Source: an uncultured Gardnerella sp.
GTDB taxonomy: Bacteria > Actinomycetota > Actinomycetes > Actinomycetales > Bifidobacteriaceae
Length of the DNA stretch: 64,000 bases
Assembly (NCBI GenBank): GCA_947088155.1
Contig: CAMUFL010000002.1
Location: forward strand, 175,413-239,412
Direction of reading: 5' to 3'
Part shown: piece after piece, positions 15,217 through 23,936 of the stretch
Position numbering within the stretch: the stretch's first letter is position 1
How the letters are laid out: each line of letters begins with the position of its first letter
Program-made: the position numbers and the translations under genes
Notes under the pieces: generated by a model
Told to the model about the DNA's origin: nothing
Database searches by the model: none
Seen by the model: only the letters and a program-made list of their open reading frames with translations

Positions 15217-18200
15217 TTATTGCTTATTCATTTTTATGCGCTTTAATTTTGCTATGACTCCAGCAAGTCCAAACGTTAAAATTGCAGAAAAAGCAATCAG
15301 TAATATTTCGTTTCCTGTTTTTGGAAGTTGCTTATTCTCGTTTTTGCGTTTTTCTATGATTTTATTATTTGGATTTTCTTTTGGTAGTGGCGTAGTGTTT
15401 GGTGTTTTTTCTGGAGTCGGCTTATGCTTTGGCCACGGTGTTGGTTCTGGAACAGGTGTCGGTTCTGGATCTGGTGTCGGCTCCGGATCAGGTGTCGGCT
15501 CCGGATCTGGCGTTGGCTCCGGATCAGGCGTTGGCTCCGGTGTTGGTGGAGTCGGTGGAGTTGGTGGATCATATTCTACGGTGAGAGAAATACCATTAGC
15601 GCCTGCTGCTACGTCAGAGTTTTTCCCTTCGCTTGTTTGTGAGCCATTCCAAGTAAAGTCAAATAATTTCGTTGTTCCATTAAATGTTGCAGCTGCGTGG
15701 AAGTAGCCTGTCACGGTTCCAACAATTGTAGCTTTTCCGGAGAAATCTTGATTTATCTTTATTCCCGGAATAGTGATTTTCATTGCGTCGCCAAGATTTG
15801 TTTGTACTGCTGTCTGCAATGCTGCATACGTTCCAATATCAGATTTCAAATTAATAGTAACTGTAACAGTATTGTCTTCAGTTTTCACATCCTGTATAGC
15901 AAAAGTATCTGCGAATCCATCGAGCGTAAGTGTATCTTTTGTGATATTATCAGGCAGCGTTAAACTGTCTGGAATTGTAAATGTTGCCTTGAACGAAGAT
16001 GTTATACCGTCGAGAGTAATTTTGTCATAATCTGTCGCTTTTACTTTGTCAAATTTCTTTTCTATCGCCTTCATTTGGTCTTTTACTACTGAAGCTGTGA
16101 TTGTGCCAGTGAAATCAATAGTTTGTCCTGGTGTAACTTTGTATGCTGTAGTTGCTGTGTTATCGCCAGTTAATAAATCTGCTGGAAGATTAATATCCTC
16201 CTGTTGTATCTGTTCAATGCTTGGATCAATCTTCTCCCACTTAAGGTAGAAGGTAAGATCATCTTTCACTTTTAAATCATTGTCAATAGTAGCTTTTTCT
16301 GTTCCGTCCTTGTCTTTGAACCAGTAGTAATACGTAGTCCAAAGAAAGCCTTTTTTCTCATTTATTAAATGATAATATTCGCGCGTGGCAAGATTCGTAT
16401 AATTTGCATCTGAATCGGAACTTGCTTTGCCGCTAATGCCAGGTGTATTTATATTGACACTGCTATCCAAGCTTTCAATAAGATTGTTTAGCGTCTTATT
16501 TTCACTAAGTTTTGCTGTTTTCTTCACAACAGCAACATCTCCGCCGTGCTTATCTTTTTCAATGTCAAAAACGTCTGGTTTTGTCTTAAAGATGCTGCTA
16601 TCGGAGAAAGTTCCGCCGTTTGCGGAGAATTTTACTGTAAATTCTTTTTCTTCCCAATTTGCATATAAGTCAATTAAGTTTTTATTCTTCTCTATAGCAA
16701 TATTGCTACCTGCTTTTACAGTCTTGCCTTTGCCGTTTTTCTCTGTGGTCCAACCTTTGAAGACCATTCCTTCGCGGGCAAATTTTGCATTATTCTTAAT
16801 AACTTCGTCGAATGAAAGAACTTTGCTGGTGCGTTTTGGGTTAGTTTCACTAACAAGGTATGTTGCATCATCTTGAGCGCAATTATGGTAGCGAACAGCA
16901 TAAGATGAGGCATCTTTTTCCCACTTTGCGTACACTGTTGTGTCGCTTTTAATTATCATTTTTTCAGTAAATTTTTGCTCGCTATGCTGAGCGTTTTTGC
17001 AGAACCACCCGAGGAACTTATATCCAGGAGCAATTGGATTTGCTGGTACTTCAGTACTTCCTCCTGCCACTGTTTTTGCAAAGTTTAATGCGTAGCCTCG
17101 TATGGCAAGGGATTCTTTTGCTTTAGTTGAAGAGTCAGAGAATGTAGCTTCTTTAGCTTTTTTAGAATCCTCAGCTTTTGTATCATTGAGCTCGAATGTC
17201 ACTTTTGCTGCTGGAACCCATACGTGTTTTTCGTTATCTTTAGAAGCTTTCTTAACTGAGTATATGTAGGTATTTCCATTTTTGTTAATTGGTTTTATCT
17301 CATCCACAGAACTATCAGCAAGAGTAAAGAGACTTAGCTTTTCGTTACCGTTTTCTTCACCGTTTACAGGAACAGTGCTTCCATTGTTGCTGTGATAATC
17401 AGGAGCATATGTAACCATGTGCGAGCCTCCAGTCACAACATAGTTATTTCCTGTTCCAGCTCCGCCATCTGCATTTTTGATTGCCGGGCTATCTATTAAG
17501 CAGTCTCCCTTAAGTTCAATAGAGCCGTTTTCTTGAGCTCCAAAAAGCGCTCCACTATTTTTTCCATTGCCTTTGATTGTAGAATCGGAGAGAATTACTT
17601 TTCCGCTATTTACATTTAAGCCGCCAGTGCCACCATTATTAAATTCAAGAGTAGAGTTGGTAACAGTTAATTTTCCGTTTTCTATTCCAACGGAGATTCC
17701 TGCAGTATATCCTGCATTCGCAACAATCCGTGAATTATTGGTAACAGTTGAGTTGCCTTGAATTGTTAAACCAGTTGAGTGCCGCCAACCAATTTGATTA
17801 ATCACAAACTCCGAATTATCCATGTTTAATTTGTTTACGTAGTATGACATTCCAAAGCCTGCTACAGTAAGTGAAGAATTCTTCAAAGTTAAATCTCTTG
17901 CATCAAACCACGTGCGAATTTGTGATTTAACGTTAATAGTAGCGTTTTCGAAAGTAATACCATCAGCATAAAAATCTGTATCACATTTGTCGTCAGCAGT
18001 AATTGTTAATTTATCTTTGCTTGTACCTTTTACTGTTCCCGCAAGGTAGATTCCGTTACTGTCTTTTACTCCGTTATCTTTGAAATTGTATGTGCCGTCC
18101 GTAATAAGAGAGCCTTTTTCTGCTGTAAGTGCTAGCTTAAACGCAGTCATTTCCAATTTGCCGTCACCGCGAAGTGTGGAACCAGATTTCAGCGTGATGC

Positions 18201-18582
18201 CATCGTTGGTGTTATTCGAGCCTGTTATTGTGGCGCCGGATTTATCGATAGAAAGTGTAATGTCTTTTGGAATTTCTATAGGTGCATTAAGTGAAAAATT
18301 GCCTTTAATGGTGATATTTGCAGGTTTCTGTGCAGTTTTTTCAAGAGCTTTTTGAATAGTTTTTAATGGCTTACTTTCAGATCCATCGTTGGTATCTAAG
18401 CCGTTTGTGCCATCTACAACAAGTTGTGTTTTCGGAGTTGGGTTAGTTACGGTTACTTCTGTTGATGGGGGGGGGGTAATAGCTGATGCACTTATTGGGC
18501 ATGCAGACAGTAGTGACATTGCTGCAATGATAGTTGAAGTAGTAAGTATGCGCATGCCGTTATATTTATTATTTCTTCTCAT
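15217..18582 (-). CDS. Large LPXTG surface protein, beta-helix and InlB-type repeats
   Basis: A 1121-residue surface protein. I prefer the ATG at 18582 because GGAG lies 6 bases before it; an ATG at 18594 adds four residues. The signal peptide ends near residue 34. Right after it a C10 tract encodes Thr-Pro-Pro-Pro (36-39). Residues about 50-400 look like a right-handed beta-helix (many T/N/G-rich turns, LVVDGTNGLDTNDGSESKP opening). About 440-770 contains Listeria-Bacteroides (InlB B) repeats such as GYKFLGWFCKN...VYAKWE and FKGWTTEKNGKGK...LYANWEE. Then come further beta-rich domains, a (PEPTPD)n wall-spanning repeat, and LPKTG at 1086-1090 with a hydrophobic helix and basic tail. It is likely an adhesin that is switched by slippage. 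The frame is currently open. Confidence 0.9.
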   Translation of the reverse strand: MRRNNKYNGMRILTTSTIIAAMSLLSACPISASAITPPPSTEVTVTNPTPKTQLVVDGTNGLDTNDGSESKPLKTIQKALEKTAQKPANITIKGNFSLNAPIEIPKDITLSIDKSGATITGSNNTNDGITLKSGSTLRGDGKLEMTAFKLALTAEKGSLITDGTYNFKDNGVKDSNGIYLAGTVKGTSKDKLTITADDKCDTDFYADGITFENATINVKSQIRTWFDARDLTLKNSSLTVAGFGMSYYVNKLNMDNSEFVINQIGWRHSTGLTIQGNSTVTNNSRIVANAGYTAGISVGIENGKLTVTNSTLEFNNGGTGGLNVNSGKVILSDSTIKGNGKNSGALFGAQENGSIELKGDCLIDSPAIKNADGGAGTGNNYVVTGGSHMVTYAPDYHSNNGSTVPVNGEENGNEKLSLFTLADSSVDEIKPINKNGNTYIYSVKKASKDNEKHVWVPAAKVTFELNDTKAEDSKKAKEATFSDSSTKAKESLAIRGYALNFAKTVAGGSTEVPANPIAPGYKFLGWFCKNAQHSEQKFTEKMIIKSDTTVYAKWEKDASSYAVRYHNCAQDDATYLVSETNPKRTSKVLSFDEVIKNNAKFAREGMVFKGWTTEKNGKGKTVKAGSNIAIEKNKNLIDLYANWEEKEFTVKFSANGGTFSDSSIFKTKPDVFDIEKDKHGGDVAVVKKTAKLSENKTLNNLIESLDSSVNINTPGISGKASSDSDANYTNLATREYYHLINEKKGFLWTTYYYWFKDKDGTEKATIDNDLKVKDDLTFYLKWEKIDPSIEQIQQEDINLPADLLTGDNTATTAYKVTPGQTIDFTGTITASVVKDQMKAIEKKFDKVKATDYDKITLDGITSSFKATFTIPDSLTLPDNITKDTLTLDGFADTFAIQDVKTEDNTVTVTINLKSDIGTYAALQTAVQTNLGDAMKITIPGIKINQDFSGKATIVGTVTGYFHAAATFNGTTKLFDFTWNGSQTSEGKNSDVAAGANGISLTVEYDPPTPPTPPTPEPTPDPEPTPDPEPTPDPEPTPDPEPTPVPEPTPWPKHKPTPEKTPNTTPLPKENPNNKIIEKRKNENKQLPKTGNEILLIAFSAILTFGLAGVIAKLKRIKMNKQ
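15437..15544 (-). repeat. 18-bp tandem repeat coding (PEPTPD)n
   Basis: Six 18-bp units of GG(T/C)GT(T/C)GG(T/C)TC(T/C)GGA(T/A)C(T/A) type, encoding the Pro-Glu-Pro-Thr-Pro-Asp wall-spanning region of the LPXTG protein. Near identity of units implies recent expansion and length variation. Confidence 0.85.
18467..18476. repeat. Poly-C tract (10 C on coding strand) within LPXTG gene
   Basis: Ten G on the + strand, i.e. ten C in the gene, at codons 36-39, just past the signal peptide. A gain or loss of one base shifts the frame before any mature domain is made. Confidence 0.85.
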
Positions 18583-18795
18583 TGTTAGCTCCATATTGTC
18601 TGCTGAAGTTTGGCATTAGTTAATGCATTGTATTAGTACAATCTCTACACTATACCCGTAGAAGGTAAAAGTATACTCGTATTTATATTAAATACAATAG
18701 TTTATAAATATTTGCATAATCTAATTAATAGTGCAATAGTAGCTGTGCTGTGTTTATAACTGTAGAATGTTGAATATTTCATATAAAATATTCTC

Positions 18796-19566
18796 ATGCA
18801 AATTCTTTTTTTGGACGAGAGTGGAACTGCTCCTAAACGTGATGCTGTAGAGCAAAATCCTTATTTTGTTTTGGGTGGATTGGTCATTCCAGAATCGCAA
18901 TGGAAATCATTACAAAGTAATCTGCACGGATTAAAAAAGAAATATGGGATTGAGGGTGAAGTTAAGTGGCGTTATTTCATTAATCATCCATTAAGCAACA
19001 AGACCACGCCTCTTTCTAATTTGAGTGTTAATGAATTAAATGAATTGCGTGAGAATCTGTTTAAACTGATTTCGGAAAATGAAGATTTTAAAATTATTGC
19101 TGCTGTAGTGAACACTAAGGAGTATTACGATAAATATAAAGATGGAAATGCTGAAAATATGTATCACACTGCGTTTGAAAAAATATGTGAACGTTTTCAG
19201 TATTATCTTCAAGATTTAAGTAAAAATGCTGGTACAAAAGTTTACGGAATGATAGTTATTGATGCTCGTAATAGTAAACAAAATAAACAACTTGATGATT
19301 TCCATTTTGATCTGCTTAATAATCATGACTCACATCGAGCTGATTATAACAATTTAATTGAAGGATTATTTATATCAGCTTCGCATCATAGCGTAGGTGT
19401 ACAGTTTGCAGATCTAGTTGCAGGAGCAGTTTATAGAAAATGTTCTAAAAGAGATTTAACTTTTTATAATATGATAAGAAATAACGTTCGTAGAAATAGT
19501 CAAGGTAAGGCGGAAGGATTCGGAGTAGTCGCCGTGCCTAATGGTAGCCGCATTATTGAAAATTGA
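18796..19566 (+). CDS. DUF3800 domain protein
   Basis: A 256-residue soluble protein of the DUF3800 family, predicted from family knowledge to have an RNase H-like fold. The typical opening ILFLDESGT (acidic Asp-Glu-Ser), YFVLGGLVIPE, the middle VIDARNS, and the late VGVQFADLVAGAVYRK are all present and place acidic residues where RNase H-type enzymes need them. The substrate is unknown; members often lie in mobile and defence regions. The start has no ribosome-binding site. TATAAA at 18782-18787 would set the transcript start at about the ATG, so the mRNA may be leaderless. It is divergent from the phase-variable LPXTG gene. Confidence 0.82.
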   Translation: MQILFLDESGTAPKRDAVEQNPYFVLGGLVIPESQWKSLQSNLHGLKKKYGIEGEVKWRYFINHPLSNKTTPLSNLSVNELNELRENLFKLISENEDFKIIAAVVNTKEYYDKYKDGNAENMYHTAFEKICERFQYYLQDLSKNAGTKVYGMIVIDARNSKQNKQLDDFHFDLLNNHDSHRADYNNLIEGLFISASHHSVGVQFADLVAGAVYRKCSKRDLTFYNMIRNNVRRNSQGKAEGFGVVAVPNGSRIIEN

Positions 19567-19694
19567 AATAATAAAAATAGACGCCGTGTTGAAGATTAAC
19601 CTCAAACCTGCAATATGGCGCAGTCACGACGTAAAGAAATTATATCATAAATTGCTTATTGTTCGCAATATTGCGTTTTGGCACTACAGCCACC

Positions 19695-19931
19695 TTAATC
19701 TTTGACTTCAAAAATAGTGCCTTCGTTTCGAGTCATCGTTGCTGTGCTTGCTCCGGTAGTTGCTATAAATGGAATAATAGCATTACTGTATTCGTGCATG
19801 AACTGTACAAAATCATGATTACAAGAAATAATCGCAACGAACAAAATAAAGAATTCGAATGCTGTAAATATTGCCCACTTAAGAATCCAAATAAGCGTTT
19901 CTTTAATAAGTTTTATATAGTCCTTGCTCAT
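19695..19931 (-). CDS. Small hypothetical membrane protein
   Basis: A 78-residue protein from the ATG at 19931, which has GGAAGGG about 9 bases upstream; the longer frame starting at 20006 has no such site. A single strongly hydrophobic stretch (WILKWAIFTAFEFFILFVAIIS) is followed by a second weak one (NAIIPFIATTGAST). The family is not recognised. Codon use and ribosome-binding site favour a real gene. It sits between the DUF3800 gene and the two-component locus. Confidence 0.5.
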   Translation of the reverse strand: MSKDYIKLIKETLIWILKWAIFTAFEFFILFVAIISCNHDFVQFMHEYSNAIIPFIATTGASTATMTRNEGTIFEVKD

Positions 19932-20113
19932 GAGTTGTTTCCCTTCCAATTTGCTGTTTTGTTTGTGAGCATTGTAGCTAATTCGTGTACATTGCTTCTC
20001 GTTCATACGTATTTTGTATTTCTAGTATAAATGCCGCAAGTCTTCGAGCAATACTATGTACTCAAAACTCAGTACTCAAGATTGCGCGGAAAATGTTTGT
20101 AATTAGACTTAAA

Positions 20114-20133
20114 GCAACGCACAAATGTGTTGC
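20114..20133. promoter_or_regulatory. Operator-like inverted repeat
   Basis: GCAACGCA and TGTGTTGC pair over 8 bp (one G-T) around CAAA, 45 bp before the small acidic gene at 20178. Confidence 0.4.
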
Positions 20134-20177
20134 GAATATAAATTGTGAATATATTACAAATACAAGGAGATACAAAC

Positions 20178-20525
20178 ATGAGTAGCGCAAATATGGGTAG
20201 TGTAAGCATGAGTGATTTTGGTATAAACTCTTGGCAGCCAGAAGATAACGTAAACAAAATAGGAAATGTTAGTGAAAATAGCATTAATCAAATTCAAAAG
20301 CAGGAAGATAAACTTGCGGAAAATAGTAGCGAAGAGCTTTCACAAGATGAAATTGATGAATTAGCTAAGCAATTAGAAGAATTCTTTACAAAATATATTG
20401 TGCTAGAAAATGGCTCTTTTGTTGTAAAAGAGGATGCTATTATTGCAGACGGTTATGGCGATCACGTAGAATATTTTCGCAATGCTGCAAAAGGATTAAA
20501 TCTTTCAATGGAAGATCAACAATAA
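20178..20525 (+). CDS. Small acidic hypothetical protein
   Basis: A 115-residue, strongly acidic protein. The ATG at 20178 is chosen because AAGGAG lies 9 bases before it; an in-frame ATG at 20145 has none. The N-terminal half is Ser/Asn/Met/Gln-rich and looks disordered. About residues 55-80 (SQDEIDELAKQLEEFFTKY) are predicted helix. There is no signal peptide or membrane segment. The family is not recognised. It may belong with the membrane protein and two-component genes that follow, but this is only position. Confidence 0.6.
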   Translation: MSSANMGSVSMSDFGINSWQPEDNVNKIGNVSENSINQIQKQEDKLAENSSEELSQDEIDELAKQLEEFFTKYIVLENGSFVVKEDAIIADGYGDHVEYFRNAAKGLNLSMEDQQ

Positions 20526-20551
20526 GCCTAAATCCTTAAAGTCTTAAATCT

Positions 20552-21055
20552 TTAAAAATCGCTTTCGTCAATAGGGTGACCTTGTGGGCGCTTTATTACT
20601 CGCCACAGAATCACCAATGTTAAGACGCCATTTGCAATTCCGTAATAATAAATCCAAGGAACGTGAATAAGCCCACAAATAAAGCATGAAATAATATTTA
20701 TTAAATTATTTGAGTAATTGTTGAGTATTTGCTTATTTTGTGATTCGACTTTTTTGCGTTCTTGCTCAAGAGTAATTATGTAATCTTTGTTGTTCTCTAT
20801 ATTCTCAACATCACTACTTATGCTGTTATCACCCGCGCCGTCAATCTTAGATATATTATTTGCGATATACGCATTTTTTTCTTTAATAACGCTTTTGAGC
20901 AAGAAAAAATATGCGCAAGAATACATTGCAACAGAAAGAAGTCCTAGAACAAGCCACAAAACGAAGAAGCCAAAACTACGCATAAAAGCAGCTGCTGAGG
21001 CAAACGCCATCGCAGCTACTTCTGCGGAGTGCAATACTACTAGTCGTTTTGTCAT
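20552..21055 (-). CDS. Hypothetical four-helix membrane protein
   Basis: A 167-residue protein from the ATG at 21055, which has AGG 8 bases upstream (a TTG at 21070 is less likely). Two N-terminal hydrophobic segments (VAAMAFASAAAFM / FFVLWLVLGLLSVAMYSCAYFFLL), an acidic and then charged coiled-coil-like middle (DYIITLEQERKKVESQNKQ), and two C-terminal hydrophobic segments (LINIISCFICGLIHVPWIYYY / VLTLVILWRVI). No family recognised. It converges on the small acidic gene and is divergent from the response regulator. Confidence 0.55.
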   Translation of the reverse strand: MTKRLVVLHSAEVAAMAFASAAAFMRSFGFFVLWLVLGLLSVAMYSCAYFFLLKSVIKEKNAYIANNISKIDGAGDNSISSDVENIENNKDYIITLEQERKKVESQNKQILNNYSNNLINIISCFICGLIHVPWIYYYGIANGVLTLVILWRVIKRPQGHPIDESDF

Positions 21056-21248
21056 ATAATCCTGCTGCAATCATTATTGAAAATGAGTTTTCAACGCAAC
21101 CAAAAGTCGCATACTGTCACTTATTATAATCACATTTGACTTACATGCATTACTTGTAATCATTTCTTGCTACACAATTTGCTCTATTTTGTGCGCACTT
21201 ATAAAGTAAAATATAAGAAAAGTAGCGTGAAATTGCAAGAAAGCCATT

Positions 21249-21989
21249 ATGCCAAAAACGTATGCAATAGTAGATAACGATCCATTAGTTTTAGCGGTTA
21301 TGCGAAACGTGCTCAGCAAGCTTTTGCCAAGCGAGTACGCGTGCAAATGGTGCGTAAAATCTGGAGCGCAAGCTTTGGAATACTGCCAAGTAGCAAAAAC
21401 TACTCCGGATTATATTTTGATTGATATGTCAATGAAAGACATGTCTGGAGTAGACGTAATACGCGCAATTCGTGAGAAAAACAATAGCATTATTTTAATT
21501 GGTATGACTTCCTACGATTGCAAATCCTACGCTTCGATGGTTGCGCAAGTTGGTGGGCAGGCAATGGTTGCTAAAGACAATTTCAAAGGGCTAGCAGAAG
21601 CTTTGCAATATTGTAATAATCAGCACGCGTATGGCTGCCGTTGCGTTAAAGACGTTGCTTACGATTTTGCTACACCGCAAGAATCTTTTATTAGGCTTTC
21701 TAAATCAAGATCGCGTAGCGTTTTGCCGCCTCAAGAACTAAAAATCATGGATCTGCTTGCTAAAGGCTACACAACGAATCAGATTGCGGCTCAACTTGGT
21801 CTTATGCCAAACACTATTAACACGCATATTCATAGAATTTACAAAAAATTGCATGTTTCTAACCGAGTGCAAGCAATATCCGCATTTGCTGCAATGCAAA
21901 ATCGTGAGCAAAATAGCAATCTGCAATATTTGAATGATTCGCCGCAGAATCATACGAATATTTTGCAAGAAACGGATAACGCATGTTAA
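21249..21989 (+). CDS. NarL/LuxR-type response regulator
   Basis: A 246-residue response regulator. The receiver domain (about 1-125) has acidic residues at 9-11 (VDNDP), phospho-acceptor Asp59 (LIDMS), Thr87 (GMTS) and Lys109 (VAKD). The LuxR helix-turn-helix lies at about 158-220 (ELKIMDLLAKGYTTNQIA...NTINTHIHRIYKKLHV). The histidine kinase gene overlaps its last 7 bases, so the two form one operon. The target genes are unknown; the orphan genes around it are the nearest candidates. Confidence 0.93.
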   Translation: MPKTYAIVDNDPLVLAVMRNVLSKLLPSEYACKWCVKSGAQALEYCQVAKTTPDYILIDMSMKDMSGVDVIRAIREKNNSIILIGMTSYDCKSYASMVAQVGGQAMVAKDNFKGLAEALQYCNNQHAYGCRCVKDVAYDFATPQESFIRLSKSRSRSVLPPQELKIMDLLAKGYTTNQIAAQLGLMPNTINTHIHRIYKKLHVSNRVQAISAFAAMQNREQNSNLQYLNDSPQNHTNILQETDNAC

Positions 21990-23206
21990 TGAAAACATTT
22001 TCGCGCGTTATTGAGTTGGTTAAAAGCTGGAAAATTCAGCGAACTTTATTCATAATATTGGCGATTCTTGTAGTGTCAATGGATGTGCAATCTTGTAATA
22101 CAGCTGGGTTGTGGCACAATCCATTACAATCTGCGTGCCAATACGTTTGGATGTTTGCAACTTTTCTTATGATTGCTTTTCCGCGTCAAATATCACTCGT
22201 AACTCCGATTTTGTATTGTTTAACGTTAGCAGTACCAGGCGTAAATGCAACTTGCGTTCTTTTTGCGCTGCTCGCTGGCATGCTTGTTGCAGGCTTTTAC
22301 GATTCGTGGAAGTATTTGCTTTCTGCGTACATAGTTTCGCTGAATATTATGTACTTTGCAAAAATGGAGTACATTCCGATTACTTTCCCTTGTTTTGTTC
22401 TTATTGCTATGATTTGTGGCTACGCTTTGCGCAAGTATTTGAACATTTTGGAGGAAAATAATCGCGCAAAAATGGATATTGTGCGCAGCGAATTCCAGTC
22501 TTATATTGCGTCTGTTGCATTGCAATTGCACGACGATGTGAACAATGAGATTACGGATATTACATTGCTTGCGACTGATGCTTTGTATGCCGAGAAAAGT
22601 GATCATACAAAAGAGTCGCTAGAGCAGATTGTTGAGCATTCTCGTAATGCGCTTTCTAAAACGCGACTTGTTATTAATTTACTTGAGCAAGCTGAGCATA
22701 AGTATGATGATTCTTTAGGTTCAAATATTGTTAGCAAGCAGTTTATTTATGGTTCTAATGGCAATAATTGCATGACTTTGGCTGATTTTCTATGCAATAT
22801 TCGCGCACGATTGCAATCTGAGCGTAAGATTTGTGAGCAGCTTGGCTATTATGGCTCTATAACAGTAAATGATGAAAGTTCGGGAAGTAACGATTTTGCT
22901 GTATCTGCAATCGTTAATGGCGAAAAAGCTCAATGTGCTATTCGCATGTGCAGTGAGCTGCTTACTAATATTCGCAAGCATTGCAATACTAGCGTTGATT
23001 TTTCTATGAATGTTACGGTTGATGAGCGCGCATGCAAAATAATGTGTATGAATTCGATTTCGACGTTGAACAAGTTTGGCGAAAGGCTTGTTTTTGGCAA
23101 AGGACTATTGTTCCACAAAAAATCTGTGGAACGTTTAGGTGGATCTTTAAACGCGCAAAAAGATGATGATGCGTGGCTGGTCAATGTTGTTATTCCGCTA
23201 AACTAA
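21983..23206 (+). CDS. HisKA_3-type sensor histidine kinase
   Basis: A 407-residue kinase. There are about five to six membrane helices in residues 20-150 and almost no extracytoplasmic domain, so it may sense the membrane or a membrane partner. The phosphoacceptor His183 lies in QLHDDVNNEITDI, the HisKA_3 motif of NarL-partner kinases. The ATP-binding part has an N-box-like ELLTNIRKHCN and a late FGKGLLFHKKSVERLGGSL. A long insertion (about 230-310) and weak G-boxes make the ATPase domain divergent. It overlaps and is coupled to the response regulator gene. Confidence 0.88.
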   Translation: MLMKTFSRVIELVKSWKIQRTLFIILAILVVSMDVQSCNTAGLWHNPLQSACQYVWMFATFLMIAFPRQISLVTPILYCLTLAVPGVNATCVLFALLAGMLVAGFYDSWKYLLSAYIVSLNIMYFAKMEYIPITFPCFVLIAMICGYALRKYLNILEENNRAKMDIVRSEFQSYIASVALQLHDDVNNEITDITLLATDALYAEKSDHTKESLEQIVEHSRNALSKTRLVINLLEQAEHKYDDSLGSNIVSKQFIYGSNGNNCMTLADFLCNIRARLQSERKICEQLGYYGSITVNDESSGSNDFAVSAIVNGEKAQCAIRMCSELLTNIRKHCNTSVDFSMNVTVDERACKIMCMNSISTLNKFGERLVFGKGLLFHKKSVERLGGSLNAQKDDDAWLVNVVIPLN

Positions 23207-23223
23207 CATCACTCAAATCGCAC

Positions 23224-23252
23224 GTTATCGTGGCAGTTTTTGCAACGATAAC
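23224..23252. repeat. GTTATCG palindromic repeat, copy A (shortened)
   Basis: Starts GTTATCGTGGCAGTTTTTGC and ends ACGATAAC. It equals copy B with about 17 bp missing from the right half. It lies between the histidine kinase and abiEi. Confidence 0.75.
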
Positions 23253-23282
23253 TTGTTTAAAGAATATGACGTCTGCAATTCT

Positions 23283-23331
23283 TGTTGCTTTCACACTACA
23301 AAAAAGATAAAATATTAGTATGAAAGCAACA
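23283..23331. promoter_or_regulatory. AbiEi operator: perfect 11-bp inverted repeat
   Basis: TGTTGCTTTCA at 23283-23293 and TGAAAGCAACA at 23321-23331, flanking an AT-rich promoter segment (GATAAAATATT). AbiEi-type antitoxins repress their own operon by binding such inverted repeats. Confidence 0.7.
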
Positions 23332-23345
23332 GAAGTGAGGTTATT

Positions 23346-23936
23346 ATGTCAAACAAAAAGATGCTCCTTGACTATTTAGATAACCATCATGGAATAATTA
23401 CATACAAAGATTGTAAGACATTAAGTATTCCGACTATATATTTAACTCGTTTGAAAAACGAAGGTGTTATTAATCGAATTGAAAGGGGAATTTTCCTCTC
23501 TTCCAATGGTGATTATGACGAATATTACTTCTTTCAATATCGTTATCCGCAAGCTGTATTCTCTTATGTTTCAGCTCTTTATCTTCAAGGTCTTACAGAT
23601 GAAATTCCACAACATTTTGAAGTAAGTGTTCCTAGAGGATATCGTTTTAATAATCCGCCATCAAATTTAACTATTCATTGGGTCTCGAAATCGTATAGCA
23701 AGTTAGGCGTTACTACAACGGCTACCCCAATGGGCAATAAAGTATGTGTTTATGATTTTGAACGCATTATTTGTGATTTTATAATAAACAGAAACAGTAT
23801 TGATTCTGAACTCTTTGTTAAAACTCTTCAAACTTACAGTAAGCATAACGGGAAAGATTTTATAAAACTTCATGAGTATGCAACAAAAATGAATATATCC
23901 AATAAAGTTAAGCAAACACTGGAAGTGCTACTGTGA
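23346..23936 (+). CDS. abiEi: AbiEi-type antitoxin / autorepressor
   Basis: A 196-residue protein with an N-terminal winged helix (LLDYLDNHHGIITYKDCKTL, IPTIYLTRLKNEGVINRIERGIFL) of the AbiEi family and a C-terminal antitoxin domain (AVFSYVSALYLQGLTDEIP, HFEVSVPRGYR). In type IV AbiE systems it represses the operon and counteracts the AbiEii nucleotidyltransferase, which is known in some bacteria to abort phage infection. GTGAGG lies before the ATG. It overlaps abiEii by 4 bp. Confidence 0.9.
   Translation: MSNKKMLLDYLDNHHGIITYKDCKTLSIPTIYLTRLKNEGVINRIERGIFLSSNGDYDEYYFFQYRYPQAVFSYVSALYLQGLTDEIPQHFEVSVPRGYRFNNPPSNLTIHWVSKSYSKLGVTTTATPMGNKVCVYDFERIICDFIINRNSIDSELFVKTLQTYSKHNGKDFIKLHEYATKMNISNKVKQTLEVLL

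Noticed and set aside
15236..15706. 156-codon frame opposite the large LPXTG gene
   Set aside because: It is the antisense image of the Pro-Glu-Pro-Thr repeat and gives Gly/Ser/Val repeats without a start signal.
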